From Isoetes taiwanensis (taxonomy: Eukaryota; Streptophyta; Lycopodiopsida; Isoetales; Isoetaceae): DNA of 64,000 nt. Positions 38,963 through 50,132 of the stretch are shown here, in pieces (the stretch's first letter is position 1; every line of letters begins with the position of its first letter). The notes below the pieces were generated by a model. That model searched no databases, had not been told where the DNA came from, and saw only the letters and a list, made by a program, of their open reading frames with translations. The position numbers and the translations under genes are program-made. The stretch lies in the NCBI GenBank assembly GCA_021234155.1, contig JAJEKV010000010.1, positions 21,416,833 through 21,480,832 on the forward strand, read 5' to 3'.

Positions 38963-40905
38963 ACAGTCTTACCGTCAGAATTTTTCACTGATCTACGTGA
39001 TGAACGAACATCTATTTCATTTAAATGTTTTATGGAGGCATATACATGATGCGTTCTTTTGGATTTTGCAGAGGATCTTATGTTCGTTGGATCGACTTTG
39101 GCATCAAATTTTGGGCATCTGGTCTTTTCTCTTGCACTTGAAATCTCTTTCCTTTTGAGATATTTTTAGTATTACTATTTCTCAGTTTGGCTTTAGACCT
39201 CTTTGATAATTAGGTTAAACTATAAAACTATTATTGTTAGGTACATTTGCCTTATTGGCAACAGGCATTACACTACCATTATTATGCATCACGCTATTGT
39301 CGGTTGGAAGCAGATTTTACTATTATGACAATGATGCATGAAATATTCATGAATTGAGCACAAAAGGAACGATGGCCTACATATTTCTGAAGCATCTTTC
39401 CTGATATTTCTTTTGAAATTTGTTCTACTTGAAGCTTAACTCTGTCTATGGTGCTTAAGGCTGTATTTTCATTCGAGGGAGCTTGGTTTTACTCAATGTG
39501 TTTATTCTATTTTGCATACATAAGCTTGTCACAAGTTGGAAAAACAAGACTAGGCATAGATAGATGATAAAAAGCAAGACCATATATGAGCTCATAGAGT
39601 TATTATGGTATTGCATAGATAATAGTTAAATAAGGATGAAGATACTAGAAAACAACGCCCAATGTTCTTATCATTGATGGCATTCCTAGAGGTAATACCT
39701 TCAGTAGGTTACCATATATTAATACGCGGCATGCATCGCTCAAGCTTCCATATTTTATCATACATAGTAACAAGGGTCGTTTTAGACCAAAGATTATTAA
39801 AAGTCAGCTTGTTTCTCTCAATTGCATTTGTGAGTAAAGGTGAAAAGCTTATTTCTCCCTGGCTGGCAATTGCTTCAGATGTGCATATCTTTGATTTAGT
39901 CATATGCAACGGTTTGACGCAGTAGCCCCTCTCTGTCGGCTACACTTGCAGGCAGGAAAACCAGGGAGGCTGCTCCAGTGTTGTGGATTATGTACTAGTC
40001 ACGTCTCTACTTTACTGTCCTTTTTTGTCTGCAGGTACTCTTCTACAAGCCAATTAAGCAATCAATGTGGATTATTGACTAGCTGAGTTTGAAGTAGAGG
40101 GCATTTAACATTTGTTTACTTATGGACATTAAGATGTCCAGGCCTTTGCAGAAGTAAGCAGCAAAGAGGGTGAATAACTGCAGCATGCCAGAACCATTGG
40201 TTAGCTTTGCACTCTCTTGTGGCACTTGGTCTTCCCCAACCATAAATTGTTTTTTGTAAAGTGTCAGTGATAGTCTAATGCAATGATATATCTTAGACAC
40301 AATAAGCATATATCATAACCAATATATCATTCCAATATATCTTTCCATGGTTATGATATATCTTTCCAATGATATATGGTTATGATGTATTTCAATATGA
40401 TCATATGTGTTAACCTTAAAAAAATATAATTTTTTGCTTATTTCTTATATATTTATATCGTAAAAGATGTATGAATGGGTTATCACTAGATAGATCTTGT
40501 GAAGACGAACCCATTGCTACAAAAAGTTTTTGAATCGGAGTTCTGGATCAAAAGTTATAATGAAAAAATGATACTACATAAGTTAGTTGCAGCTGCATTA
40601 ATTACAGGCTGCCACATAATACTGGAATGGGATATACTGGAGCTCTTCTCTTATTGGACAGTTTAAAAAGCTGACATGGCATTTAAGCATCCCTTAATGG
40701 GACAAAATGTGATCTCATTTTTCCTCTAATGTCTAATTCTGTGCAAATTTACCATGTTGCTTTGCCAAGTTACATGCTGACCCAGTTGTATATAGTACTC
40801 TTGCAGAAGCAAATAAGCATGTCTATCGTTTGAAATTAGTCGCAGATGTTTATATGTTAAAGGTTTTCAAATGTTAATGCTCACACGTTTTCAAATGATA
40901 TCATT

Positions 40906-41004
40906 GCAGTAGATCCAATAGTTTATGTAGTAGATCTAGTAGTTTATGCAGTAGATCCAGTAGTTTATGCAGTAGATCCAGTAGTTTATGTAGTAGATCC
41001 AGTA
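40906..41004. repeat. 21-bp minisatellite, about 4.7 units
   Basis: Unit GCAGTAGATCCAGTAGTTTA plus T, at 40906, 40927, 40948, 40969 and a partial unit at 40990. The unit length keeps reading frame and encodes a VDPVVYA heptad on the plus strand. Confidence 0.9.
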
Positions 41005-42120
41005 AAAACTTTTGCCATGATTCTCAGTTTAGTTAGTGACAGGACTAAAACATCATGGTAAGTTATTTTTGCTCTGTTAAAGGTTCAAAAAATTTGAGGG
41101 CAAATAGCCATATGATGTTAAAGCCACAAGAAGTAAATGGTCGATCCAATTGGATGGAGGAAGCAAGATTTGCGCAAACCGAATGCAAGAAATTGTTGAG
41201 ATAAATAAGATCAACACAATAAGCAATAGTCGATTTCTTCTATTTCGTATAGAGCCTCTCAACGTGTATATTCACTTTAAACAGTTTCTGGAACCATTAA
41301 AACATCACTAGCTATTCGTTTCTTTTTTGACCAATCACTATTCACAATTTGACAAAACAAAGTTTTATTAGATATTCTGGCATTCAATTCAACATCGGCA
41401 TCCCGGAATTCAATTCAACAAGTTTGTTGCCTGAATAAATCTGCCACCGAAATTACAAGGATTTCTTTGCTTCTACATTCCCCCCAATGCCTGAAAATAT
41501 GTTATGTACATGTCCTAATGCCTGAAAATATGTTTTTGCAGACAAACTATGTCCTAATTTTGAACCCATGTCCAATTAAGTATATATTTTAAAATCAACA
41601 GTGGTGAAGGCACATTATAAGTTCCACTTTCTTATACATGGCAGTATGGCAGTACGTACTATAGAAACGTCGTGCATAATAATGAAGATGCTGTACTGCA
41701 CACAAGATATAAGCTTAAATTAGATAATATTTAGTTTGTCCTAAAACAATTGAAAAACTTAAATCTAATGCCAACCTTGGACAAAAAGGACTCTTGCACT
41801 ATGAGTCTGTTTCTTTGGGTTTAATTATCTTTGGGTTTAATGACTTTCTATACAACTCCTCCGTACGGTTTTTCTTTTCCATATCAAGAGCACTTATAAA
41901 CCTCAGTAATGTTATACAACAAATATGACTGAAACTTCTCTTCTAGATAAACTTTAAGGCTGTACTTTGCCACATTCCTAATGGTCAATCCATACTCTTC
42001 ATTTGCACAAAATGTTAGCTTCTAAGATTATAGGCATGTCAAAATGCGTTATGGAACATGCTCAACTGTATTTGAGTTTCCCAATTTATGTATATAGAAA
42101 TGCCACATGGGCATTAGAAT
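41005..42120. other. no recognisable gene
   Basis: AT-rich, with a short local repeat (AATGCCTGAAAATATGTT at about 41487 and 41518). Nothing coding supported. Confidence 0.4.
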
Positions 42121-42123
42121 AAA

Positions 42124-43290
42124 AGATTCAAATAGATTGAAACTGAATCAAGGAATCAACAAGATAACACTTGTAGATACAATATCAGAAGAACTCAAAA
42201 GATCTCTTATTCAACTTATTGAGGTAGCCTCTTGGACTTGAGCTTAAATACAATGGATCATCTAACCTTGTGCCTTGAATTCTTCTATAACAAAAGACCT
42301 TAAATCTAGGAACATAACTTAAGAAAATAACTTGCATAATTAACGCTGCTCATTTTAGTAATCCTAATACCCCCACTTAAAATGAGAGCATTTAAGTCAC
42401 AATCATCCCCAGCTTCTGCAGAAATTCAGTGAACTTTAATCTCCCTAGTGCTTTTGTCATTTGATCTGCAATTATCTCAGATGTATGGCAGTATTCCAGC
42501 TTGATTAGTTCTTTTGCCATAATGTCCCGGATGAAATGGAATTTTATATCCACATGTTTCATTCTTTCGTGATTCCGGGGATCATTGGAGTCTATATTGC
42601 CTCTTGATTATCCATCATGACTGTCATCTCTGGACTTGTGTGAATTTGAAGTTCAATTGTTAACCTTTGAAGCCATAAACATTCATTAAATGCATGTGCA
42701 ATGGCATAATACTCAGCCTCTGCGGTTGATTGTGCCACACAACGTTGTTTATGATTGTGCCACACAGCGTTGTTTATGACTGCTTCAACTTATTGCTCCT
42801 CCAGCTAACATAAAGGTGTACCCTGAAATTGATTTTCTATCTGCATGTTGACCCCAATCTGAGTCTGACTAGCCAGTACTTGCTTTCCTCCATTGGCACT
42901 ATAATGAATTCCAAGCTTCAAAGACCCAGCTATGTAACAGAGGCAGCGTTTGAGTGAGACACATTGAGACTGTTTAGGGTCTGCAAAAAATTGGCTTAGT
43001 TTGGACAAGGGAAGGGAAAGGTCAGGACGTGTAGAGATGACAGCAAAATTAAGGGTACCAAGGATATGACGATAGTGATCATGAAAATAGGAATACGTCA
43101 TAGGAAACTTAGCCTTTGATCCTCTTTTCAATTCAATCCAATAGCATGCTTGAATCTGATCACAGCCTATGAAATCACAAATAGATCGGTGAAAAACCCC
43201 ATTTGAAAGAAAACACTTGATGTCGATCTTCATGCGATCTCCAAGGCCTTGCATGCTCAGTGTCTCTAATCCAATCCTTTTCTGCAAAAA
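42124..43290 (-). mobile_element. Ty1/Copia retrotransposon 3' fragment
   Basis: Minus-strand Pol remnants: LGTLNFAVISTRPDLSLPLS and SLKRCLCYIAGSLKLGIHYS (43080-42900), then VAQSTAEAEYYAIAHAFNE (42735-42675), then the ADQMTKAL region (about 42470), i.e. the end of the RT and the RNase H domain. The order and spacing are as in plant Copia Pol. A purine-rich tract (complement of 42369-42382) is followed by a probable 3' LTR (42369 down to about 42124). Frameshifts are present and the 5' three-quarters of the element is missing. Confidence 0.75.
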
Positions 43291-43811
43291 CTAGCTCTCC
43301 AAAAAGCTCTCTCTCCTATGCAAAAAATTGCTCTTAAAAAGCCTCAAAGTTTCCAAAAAGCTTTCCCAAATATCCTCTTTAATTAGCACAACCTTCAAAA
43401 ATCTATTTCTAATAAAAGGCAAAACCCTTGCTTATATGAGGCCTATATTGTATGCATGTCAAGCATGATACATAAGTAAATAATAAATAAGTATGTTGGC
43501 CCAGCAAGTGCCCAGAACCATTACAGTCTCCTCTTCTAAAATTTTACCCATGTCCTCATGGGTCGTTATTGTCTCAGATCCAACGTAGATCATCTCAAAA
43601 CTTCATTGTATCACAACTTACTCTACCAATCATCTTACTGAACATTCCATAAGAAAAACTTTACCTTCATCATCGTCAAAAATTTACTTCCCTTATCACC
43701 TTCATGCTAACCTTGAAGCCTTTAGATGTTGTTCTTCCTCCTGAGGATACCATCTGCAATTGTCTCTGTAATCTGTAAATCAATGTCAACAGCCAAACAT
43801 CCAACATGCTA

Positions 43812-44260
43812 TGCAACATTCTTAACCGACATGCCCTTAGCCAACTGGACAAAACCATCTAGACGTTTATGAACAGTCGCTTCTACCCATTTATGCCAGT
43901 GTCTCGGGAACGCGACACCAAGATCCACTCGAGTGGTCTCCCATGGGTTCGTTACAATCTCTGCCACTAGAACTATTCTCGTCCTCGAGCATCTCAAGAC
44001 CATAGACCACACCATCCCATGGTGTCTAAGACCAAGTCATGACCTACTGTCCAACGGTATTCCGAGTCATACTTGCCCCCATGGAGACTCGAACTCGAGA
44101 CTTGGCTCTGATACCAAATGTAACGTTCCTAATTGACATGCCCTTAGCCAACAACACAAAACCATCTAGTTTATGAGTAGTCGCTTCTACCCATTTATGC
44201 TGGTGTCTCAGGAATGCGACACCAAGATCCACTCGAGCGGTCTCCCATGGGTCTGTTATA
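43812..44260 (-). mobile_element. TRIM, second copy, reverse orientation
   Basis: Same family as 38470-38929. In minus orientation the 5' LTR is 44260-44119, the primer-binding site (complement of GCTCTGATACCAA, 44105-44117) follows, then the interior and the 3' LTR 43956-43812. No clear target duplication is seen, so the ends may have been altered. Both LTRs contain GGTCTCCCATGGG on the plus strand. Confidence 0.85.
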
Positions 44261-44535
44261 GGATGGGACTAAATGCATGGGCAATCAGGAGAAAATACAG
44301 ATGAATATGTAGCATAATAACAGGGGGTTTCTTTTGAATTTTTATACATTTTTTGCAATGGTTTTCCTATGATTTGATGGGCGTATTGCACAAGGCCTAC
44401 TAATCGGTACATCTAGAATGCGGATACACAATTTTAGTTATTAATGACATATTCCAATGGTCTAGCCCCTTGTTTTTTTTTTTAATATGAGCAGATGCTT
44501 ATGCTCTCTGCAATCAAGGGTCGAATTCTTTTTTT

Positions 44536-45073
44536 TTAGGGTTCGTGAGTGTAGACCTCGCCGTTGTTGTAAGCCCATGGAAGATCATCCTCTAATCATG
44601 TGGATTTGCTGCCTGAGTATTAAAAATCTGGAGCTTGAAGAATCTGAACTTTCCCTTTTCTGCAACATTTTGATTCCGTGCACAGATGGGCTTCGTGCAT
44701 TTGGATCCGCCTGCTGCAACAGACTTCCACAGCTTCATGTTTGTTGGGAAGGTCAGGATCGACCCATGCCCTTTTCAGATGGAGTTTGCAGACCATGATT
44801 GCTTTTAGGGTTCGTGAGTGTAGGCCTCGCCGTTGTTGTAAGCCCATGGAAGATCATCCTCTAATCATGTGGGTTTGCTGCATGAGTATTAAAAATCCGG
44901 AGCTTGAAGAATCTGAACTTTCCCTTTTCTGCAACTTTTTGATTCCGTTACGATGATGGGCTTCGTGCATTTGGATCCGCCTGCTGCAACAGACTTCCAC
45001 AGCTTCATGTTTGTTGGGAAAGTCAGGATCGACCCATGCCCTTTTCAGATGGAGTTTGCAGACTAGGATTGCA
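44536..45073 (+). repeat. 269-bp tandem duplication with a coding-like segment
   Basis: 44536-44804 repeats at 44805-45073. Each copy holds an open stretch reading GFVHLDPPAATDFHSFMFVG and then KVRIDPCPFQMEF on the plus strand. I do not recognise the protein. The identity between copies indicates a recent duplication of a gene fragment. Confidence 0.75.
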
Positions 45074-45343
45074 ATAACATACAGGAAAGCATGAAGCCAC
45101 AAGATTTGTTTGTTGCCATATGATTTGGTCGATTCAGGTTTCAAAACCATCGTTTACTCAGTGCAGAAAGCAATTTGGCATAGGAGCATAAGTTATAGTG
45201 CAGAGGAAGCACGATTTTTATTTTCAGGTCCAACTGCCATTATTCCAAGCAACATACTAGATTTGCTTATGTGCCAGGTCCTTTTCACCTTAAACCTGCA
45301 CATCAACTTGTTTCTTCCTTCCATGCATTTTTCCAGGTAGCAC

Positions 45344-45565
45344 GTTTGGCTTCTGGAGCACCTCCGAAAGCATTTTAAGTGGCTTGTGCGAATCCAACAG
45401 CACTAATAGCAGGTAAGGTTATTCATGTCAATATTATTCATGGTGCATTCGATTCAACTGTAGTGTTAGGAAATTCTCCTATCATGGCCTATGTTAAGTG
45501 TGGAAGTCCAAAAAGTGCAAAGAGATTATTTGAAAAACTGTTTGGACGTGATATAATTTCATAAT
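45344..45565 (+). pseudogene. PPR gene fragment
   Basis: Plus strand gives ACANPTALIAGKVIHVNIIH followed by GAF, then YVKCGSPKSAKRLFEKL and GRDIIS, matching consecutive L and S type PPR repeats (ACAN..AL..GK.IH, then KCGS...A...F). It is about two repeats long with a stop upstream and no continuation. It is a relic of an RNA-binding organelle protein gene. Confidence 0.7.
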
Positions 45566-46446
45566 TTCAGGGAATGATAGTTTACAGCATATGCTCAGGA
45601 TGGAACCAGTAAAATTTTACAGCAAATGCTATTGAAACATGGAACCATACACTATTGTATTATCTGCATATACTGAGCCTACCTGCACATTCAAGGATTC
45701 ACCTAGTTGGCAGCCTGTCCGTGTGCACATTATTCTAGCCACAAACGAGGTATTTTAGTTTGGCATGATGTTGAAAGCTATTGGTTTATCTCTGATTGCA
45801 GAATTAGATGGATGTATGTGGTCTCCTCGACTTGTATCACACCGGGTTTGGAATGCACCTGGTCCGGTTTGGTTTGCGGTGGGTTTGGAATGCAATTCTT
45901 GCATCGTGTCAGCGCAAGATGGCAATGCAACGGGTAGTCTTACCATCTTTCAACAAATGCCTTTCAACAAATGCAAGACAGGGATATTCGGATGGTGTGG
46001 ATGTTTATGTTGGTTCAAATCCAACAGACTGAATAGAGCATCTATGCTCCAATATATCCCATTTTCAATTCTAGTTCTTTATTTAAATAATTATTTCGTT
46101 ATACCTATTAGCTTAATCTGCAATGACGTGTGTTTCCACAAGTTCATAAGAACTATATGTGGTCGTTTCTTGCTGTCATCTGCAAACCTTATGTGATCGT
46201 TTCTTGCTTTACTTCTTGCTTCATAACCGTCCATTTATATAGTTTATAAGTTCTATTAATGCCTCAATGACTTAAATCCACACTTTTATTGTACATGGCC
46301 TTATTGAGCATATATCTACTTCGTTCAAGTTTAACTATGTTTGATTTTCTATGTTTGTTTTTTTTTGTAATGTAATGTTTTATACAATCTCTTGAATTAA
46401 TAATTAATATTTACGCCCTTAAAGTTTATCTATTTTTCCTTTTGTT

Positions 46447-46690
46447 AGGGCCCGAAGGGCCCAAATTTTTTTTTGATATAACAACCAACACATAATTACC
46501 ATTAATATTATTAATCAAACCATTGCATTCAATGCATTTAAATTAAGATCCCCCTGAAACCCCCTTTGGTTTGGGTGCATATTCACACGGGGGGTTACGT
46601 AGGGCAGCGAGAGCTGTCGGATGGGCATATTTGCCCTTTATTCCTCGATCTGGACCGTACATAGCGATCCTCGTTTGTGGGGTGCACCAT
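46447..46690 (+). repeat. single arm of a foldback element
   Basis: AGGGCCCGAAGGGCCC, ATAACAACCAACACATA and GGTTTGGGTGCATATTCACA match the left arm at 55257-55424. The distal part (AGAGCTGT.GGAT.GGCATATT and CCTCGTTTGTGGGGT) matches the reverse complement of 55540-55600. Confidence 0.65.
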
Positions 46691-46836
46691 TTCTTAATCA
46701 TTGATTTAGCTTTTTTTTTCAATGGTCCAACATCCAAGGGCTCACAACAAAAGCCCTCTTTTTATTTTAGGGGCTGAGCATGCAAGCCTCGTGGATAGCA
46801 TTTTAGGGCTAAAAATCATCTCTCAATGACTTGGCT

Positions 46837-47794
46837 ATGGCGCTTCAAACCACAGCCATGGCTTGGGGCGTCACAGTGCTCGTTGTGATGCTATTATCGG
46901 GCGCATCTGGAGCAGAAAGTGATGGATCACGACAATGTAAAGCTTAGCTTGTCCAATCCATTCCGACGGACATGCTTGAGCTTCTTGTGGTCCCTGGTGT
47001 TCTTCAAACAGGGGATGTGCTTCAATGGCTGGCTGGTAATGCCACACGAAGCCTAGATATAGTTGCCCAATATTGGCAACTCTTGGCTCAACCGCACATT
47101 CCTGAATCTGGGGAATATGGCTTTACACAGAGTGAGATGGAGCACTTTGGAGCCCCGATAGGTCAATCTGTGTTTAATTCGCTTGAAGCCGCTGCAGACC
47201 GAAAAATACCTATCAGGTATGTGATAAACAACCATTGCATTATTTACCTTAGCCCCCTCTTAGTTTCTCATGTGCTCATCCTTTAACAGGATCGTCCAGC
47301 ACTCAGGTTTCTCACCAGATTATGACACTGAATCTGCTCAGCTTGCATCTGGAAGACCAAATGTTCATAACAGAACCCTTTTGCTTGATGACTGGTTTGG
47401 CGTTGGAATAGTACATACCAAATTGTAGATAGCAGATAAATGTCATGTCTACATTGGATCAGCAAACAATGACTGGAAGTCTCTTACTCAAGTAAGTTGT
47501 GAAGCTACTAGAAATGTTCTTTTTCATGCCCTTTTAATAAGATCATAAGCCAAAAATGTGGTTTCTTTGGTTGATGTTCTAAAATTACAGGTAAAGGAGC
47601 TTGGCATATACATTGCCAACTGTTCAGAAGTAGCATCGCGTGCTGAAATTTATTTCCATAACCTATGGACCTTAACATCTTTAAATGCAAGCGTGTTCAC
47701 TAAGACTGTGTTTGATAAGCAGTGGCAAGTCAGTCGCAAATTGCCATGCTGGTCGCGCATTCTCAGTTCCAAAAAGCGGTGGCTCTTAGGCTGA
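46837..47794 (+). pseudogene. PLD3-like phospholipase D family pseudogene, 5' half
   Basis: Three exons with good splice sites (46837-47216, 47290-47491, 47591-47794) encode a secreted or lumenal PLD-superfamily protein. There is a signal peptide (MALQTTAMAWGVTVLVVMLL), then LVQSIPTD, GVLQTGDVLQWLAGNATRSL, DIVAQYWQLL, LASGRPN, and the first HKD motif VHTKL.IADKCHVYIGSANN. After DKQWQVSRKLPCWSRIL the frame ends at 47794. Plant relatives continue to a second HKD motif, absent here. Two in-frame TAG codons (46945 and 47426) stand where the family has Trp, one of them inside the HKD motif; both are explicable as TGG to TAG. The gene is thus dead and 3'-truncated, although the splice sites are intact. 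Confidence 0.85.
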
Positions 47795-48373
47795 CCTTTG
47801 CTCTGATATCTGCCATTCTGGTCACAGGAATTAAAAACCTTACCCCTAAAGGGTTAGCAGCCTATTGCTGGGTAACCTTTGGTACAAACTTGGCTTTCAC
47901 CTTGGATTTTCAACCATCAGAGTGGAGTTTGGTTTGATGTATTTGTTGGTTGCCAAATGCCAAAGTATATGTCTGATAATAAAATATATGCCAAAGTATA
48001 TGTCTGAGAACTGAAATTTTTGATGCTGTGGCTCTTTAACACTTCAAAGCTAAGGTACTGGTTTGGTGTCTTTAAGTTGCTTCTTGAATTTATAACATGG
48101 ATTTGAGGATTTTTAGCATGAGAAGCCTTATGTGCATCAAGCCTAGCACCTGAATGGAATGCTTATGTTGCAGTGCTGTTGATAGACCAGCATTATAATT
48201 AGAAGATGTCAGTTTTTTATTGAATAATCTATATAAGCTGGTGGATCGGCTGGAGATTTTTTTAGAATGGATTCTGGATAAGAGCAATACTTATCTAATT
48301 CTGGACTTGGAAGGCTAGCAGCAAAAATCACTTGATACCGGGGCAGACGTGCCATTGGTGTATCAAGATTGGA

Positions 48374-48377
48374 CATA
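48374..48377. repeat. 4-bp target-site duplication CATA (left)
   Basis: CATA immediately precedes the left inverted repeat and recurs at 54942-54945 after the right one. Confidence 0.6.
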
Positions 48378-48500
48378 GGGTGTAAATATGGTAATGCTAC
48401 CCAAAAAAACGCGAAAGCACTCAGCACCTAAAAGCACCTAAAGCACTTGTGGTCGACAGAATTCGTGACCGCACGGTATAAATACCTTCTAGTACCTCGA

Positions 48501-48666
48501 CCTCGGTTCCCGCGCCTAAAGCTTTTCCTCAATCATTCGATGTCCCAAATTTGATCTACTTTTCTATAGCAGAGTATCATTTTCCTCGGTTCCCGCGCCT
48601 AAAGCTTTTCCTAAATCATTTGATGTCCCAAATTTGATCTACTTTTCTATAGCAGAGTATCCTTTT
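48501..48666. repeat. 83-bp tandem duplication near transposon end
   Basis: CCTCGGTTCCCGCGCCTAAA begins both units (48501 and 48584), which also share CCCAAATTTGATCTACTTTT. It probably lies in the promoter or 5' leader of the plus-strand genes. Confidence 0.9.
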
Positions 48667-48771
48667 CCCAATTTCTTCGCCCGCCCACAACATAGATCGT
48701 TTATCCTGAACTGATCTTCGCCAATCAAGCGAAATGGTAGAAGAGGCAAGAATGAGGAGGATTTTGTTGCT

Positions 48772-49047
48772 TTGCATGGTTTGTCGAACGAGGGTCCGCA
48801 GCCCCATTTGAAGTACAGTTGGCTTACAAGTCAAGTTACAAAGGATCAATGGGAATCCGCTTTGGCGGGAACCTTTCAACTCAAAGTCTCAAATCAAGGT
48901 TCATTTTGTTCAACCACATTTGAGAGGAAAATTGGAAGCTTATTGAGAGTATTTTACCCGGATGGTGTTTGTAACAATGAAGTAAGAAAACAGGTTGCTT
49001 ATGCCTTTGTTTGGGAAAACCGCCTCAAGGATTGCTTGATCCCGTAG
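48772..49047 (+). CDS. short ORF upstream of the RING-like gene
   Basis: A 91-aa frame (MHGLSNEGPQPHLKYSWLTS, ending in VWENRLKDCLIP) lies 40 bp before the RING-like frame and in the same frame, separated by a stop. It may be a 5' exon of that gene or a separate small protein. No domain recognised; the frame is open upstream to 48714 without a Met. Confidence 0.35.
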   Translation: MHGLSNEGPQPHLKYSWLTSQVTKDQWESALAGTFQLKVSNQGSFCSTTFERKIGSLLRVFYPDGVCNNEVRKQVAYAFVWENRLKDCLIP

Positions 49048-49086
49048 GGTCATCGATAAATTGGGCTTCATATGGTGCAATGAGTT

Positions 49087-50076
49087 ATGATGTACAAGAA
49101 ATGCAGGCCGAGAAAAAATCCACAAAAAGCAAAAGCTGAAATTGATACCAAACCTGATATTTCTGCAAAAGAAAATCCTAAGCCTATTCTAGATCAGACC
49201 TATTTGAATCATAACTTGCAGTTAGTGACAGAAAACTTAAAGAAGCTTGAGATAAAAAAGGCTGAGATGGGAAAAGAAATGCAAGATATTGTTGTTAACC
49301 TGGCTGCTGATGAAGAATCAAATGATAAAATTTTCAAAAGGTTGTCTGAAAAAAGAAGTAATATGGAAAAGCTTAAGTCTAGTATTGCCGAAAAGAGAGC
49401 TTTGATTAGTACAAAGGAATTGGAGCTAGAAATCACAGAATTGGAAAAGAAATTGATGTTTGAAGAGTATGCCTGTGAATCTTTGGAGTTTGTTTGCAAA
49501 CCTGGAGATCCACTTCTGCTTGTGAAGAAGGAGTCATTGGAAGCTCAGATAACTGAAAATGATGTTGAGCTAAATGCAGCAAAAGAAAATGCTAGCCTTG
49601 AAAGTCTGAGGCAGATCACCAACTCTCCTTTCTGCATCAACACCATCAAAAGAAAGCTACCAGGTTTTTTGCAAAGTTATTGTATTGCTTGTGGTTTAAG
49701 TTTTCATGATAAATACAAGATGTCCATACTTCTTGATTGTGAACATGAATATCATGTGATGTATGCTGCATTGTTGAAGGAAGGGAGATGTTTGAAATGT
49801 GAATGTAATATTCCTGAAGACCTTTTTGTTGAACTTGGTATGAGTACTCCAACAGAATTAGAGCAAGTTGCTTCTTTTGATCCTAAATTTACTCATAAGA
49901 AATCTGATGTGGGATCAAAGACAGCTCGGGCTGATTTGGGATCAAATACAGCTCCGGCCGATATTGAAGGTCTAGTTGATGTTCAGCCTGAGCAGTTGAA
50001 GTCCCCTTCTAGTAGCAGAAAGAGGAGGCTGAGACATGCAAGGGATGCTGATTTTGAGCCAGATCTTGCGAGTTAA
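49087..50076 (+). CDS. coiled-coil protein with degenerate RING-H2 finger
   Basis: A 329-residue intact frame. Residues about 45-170 are a Glu/Lys-rich coiled coil. Around residues 198-238 the cysteines and histidines fall as C-x2-C-x15-C-x-H-x2-H-x11-C-x2-C (CIAC, CEHEYH, CLKC), the RING-H2 pattern of ubiquitin ligases, except that the sixth ligand (expected two residues after the second His) is Tyr (TAT, one base from the Cys codon TGT). The tail is basic (SSSRKRRLRHARD), nuclear-like. It sits between the transposon end and the FCP1-like gene on the same strand. It could be joined to that gene by a 47-bp intron (50072-50118) that keeps frame, but such an intron is unusually short for a plant. 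Ubiquitin-ligase activity is inference. Confidence 0.6.
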   Translation: MMYKKCRPRKNPQKAKAEIDTKPDISAKENPKPILDQTYLNHNLQLVTENLKKLEIKKAEMGKEMQDIVVNLAADEESNDKIFKRLSEKRSNMEKLKSSIAEKRALISTKELELEITELEKKLMFEEYACESLEFVCKPGDPLLLVKKESLEAQITENDVELNAAKENASLESLRQITNSPFCINTIKRKLPGFLQSYCIACGLSFHDKYKMSILLDCEHEYHVMYAALLKEGRCLKCECNIPEDLFVELGMSTPTELEQVASFDPKFTHKKSDVGSKTARADLGSNTAPADIEGLVDVQPEQLKSPSSSRKRRLRHARDADFEPDLAS

Positions 50077-50132
50077 GTGATCAAGTTCGATGTTGAGTTC
50101 AAGGCAATTGAGAAGTAGTGGTAAAATTGGGG

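Noticed and set aside
46837-47794. Readthrough or RNA editing to rescue the PLD-like TAG codons
   Set aside because: Nuclear mRNAs of plants are not known to be edited A-to-G at such sites, and the second HKD half is missing, so a pseudogene is simpler.
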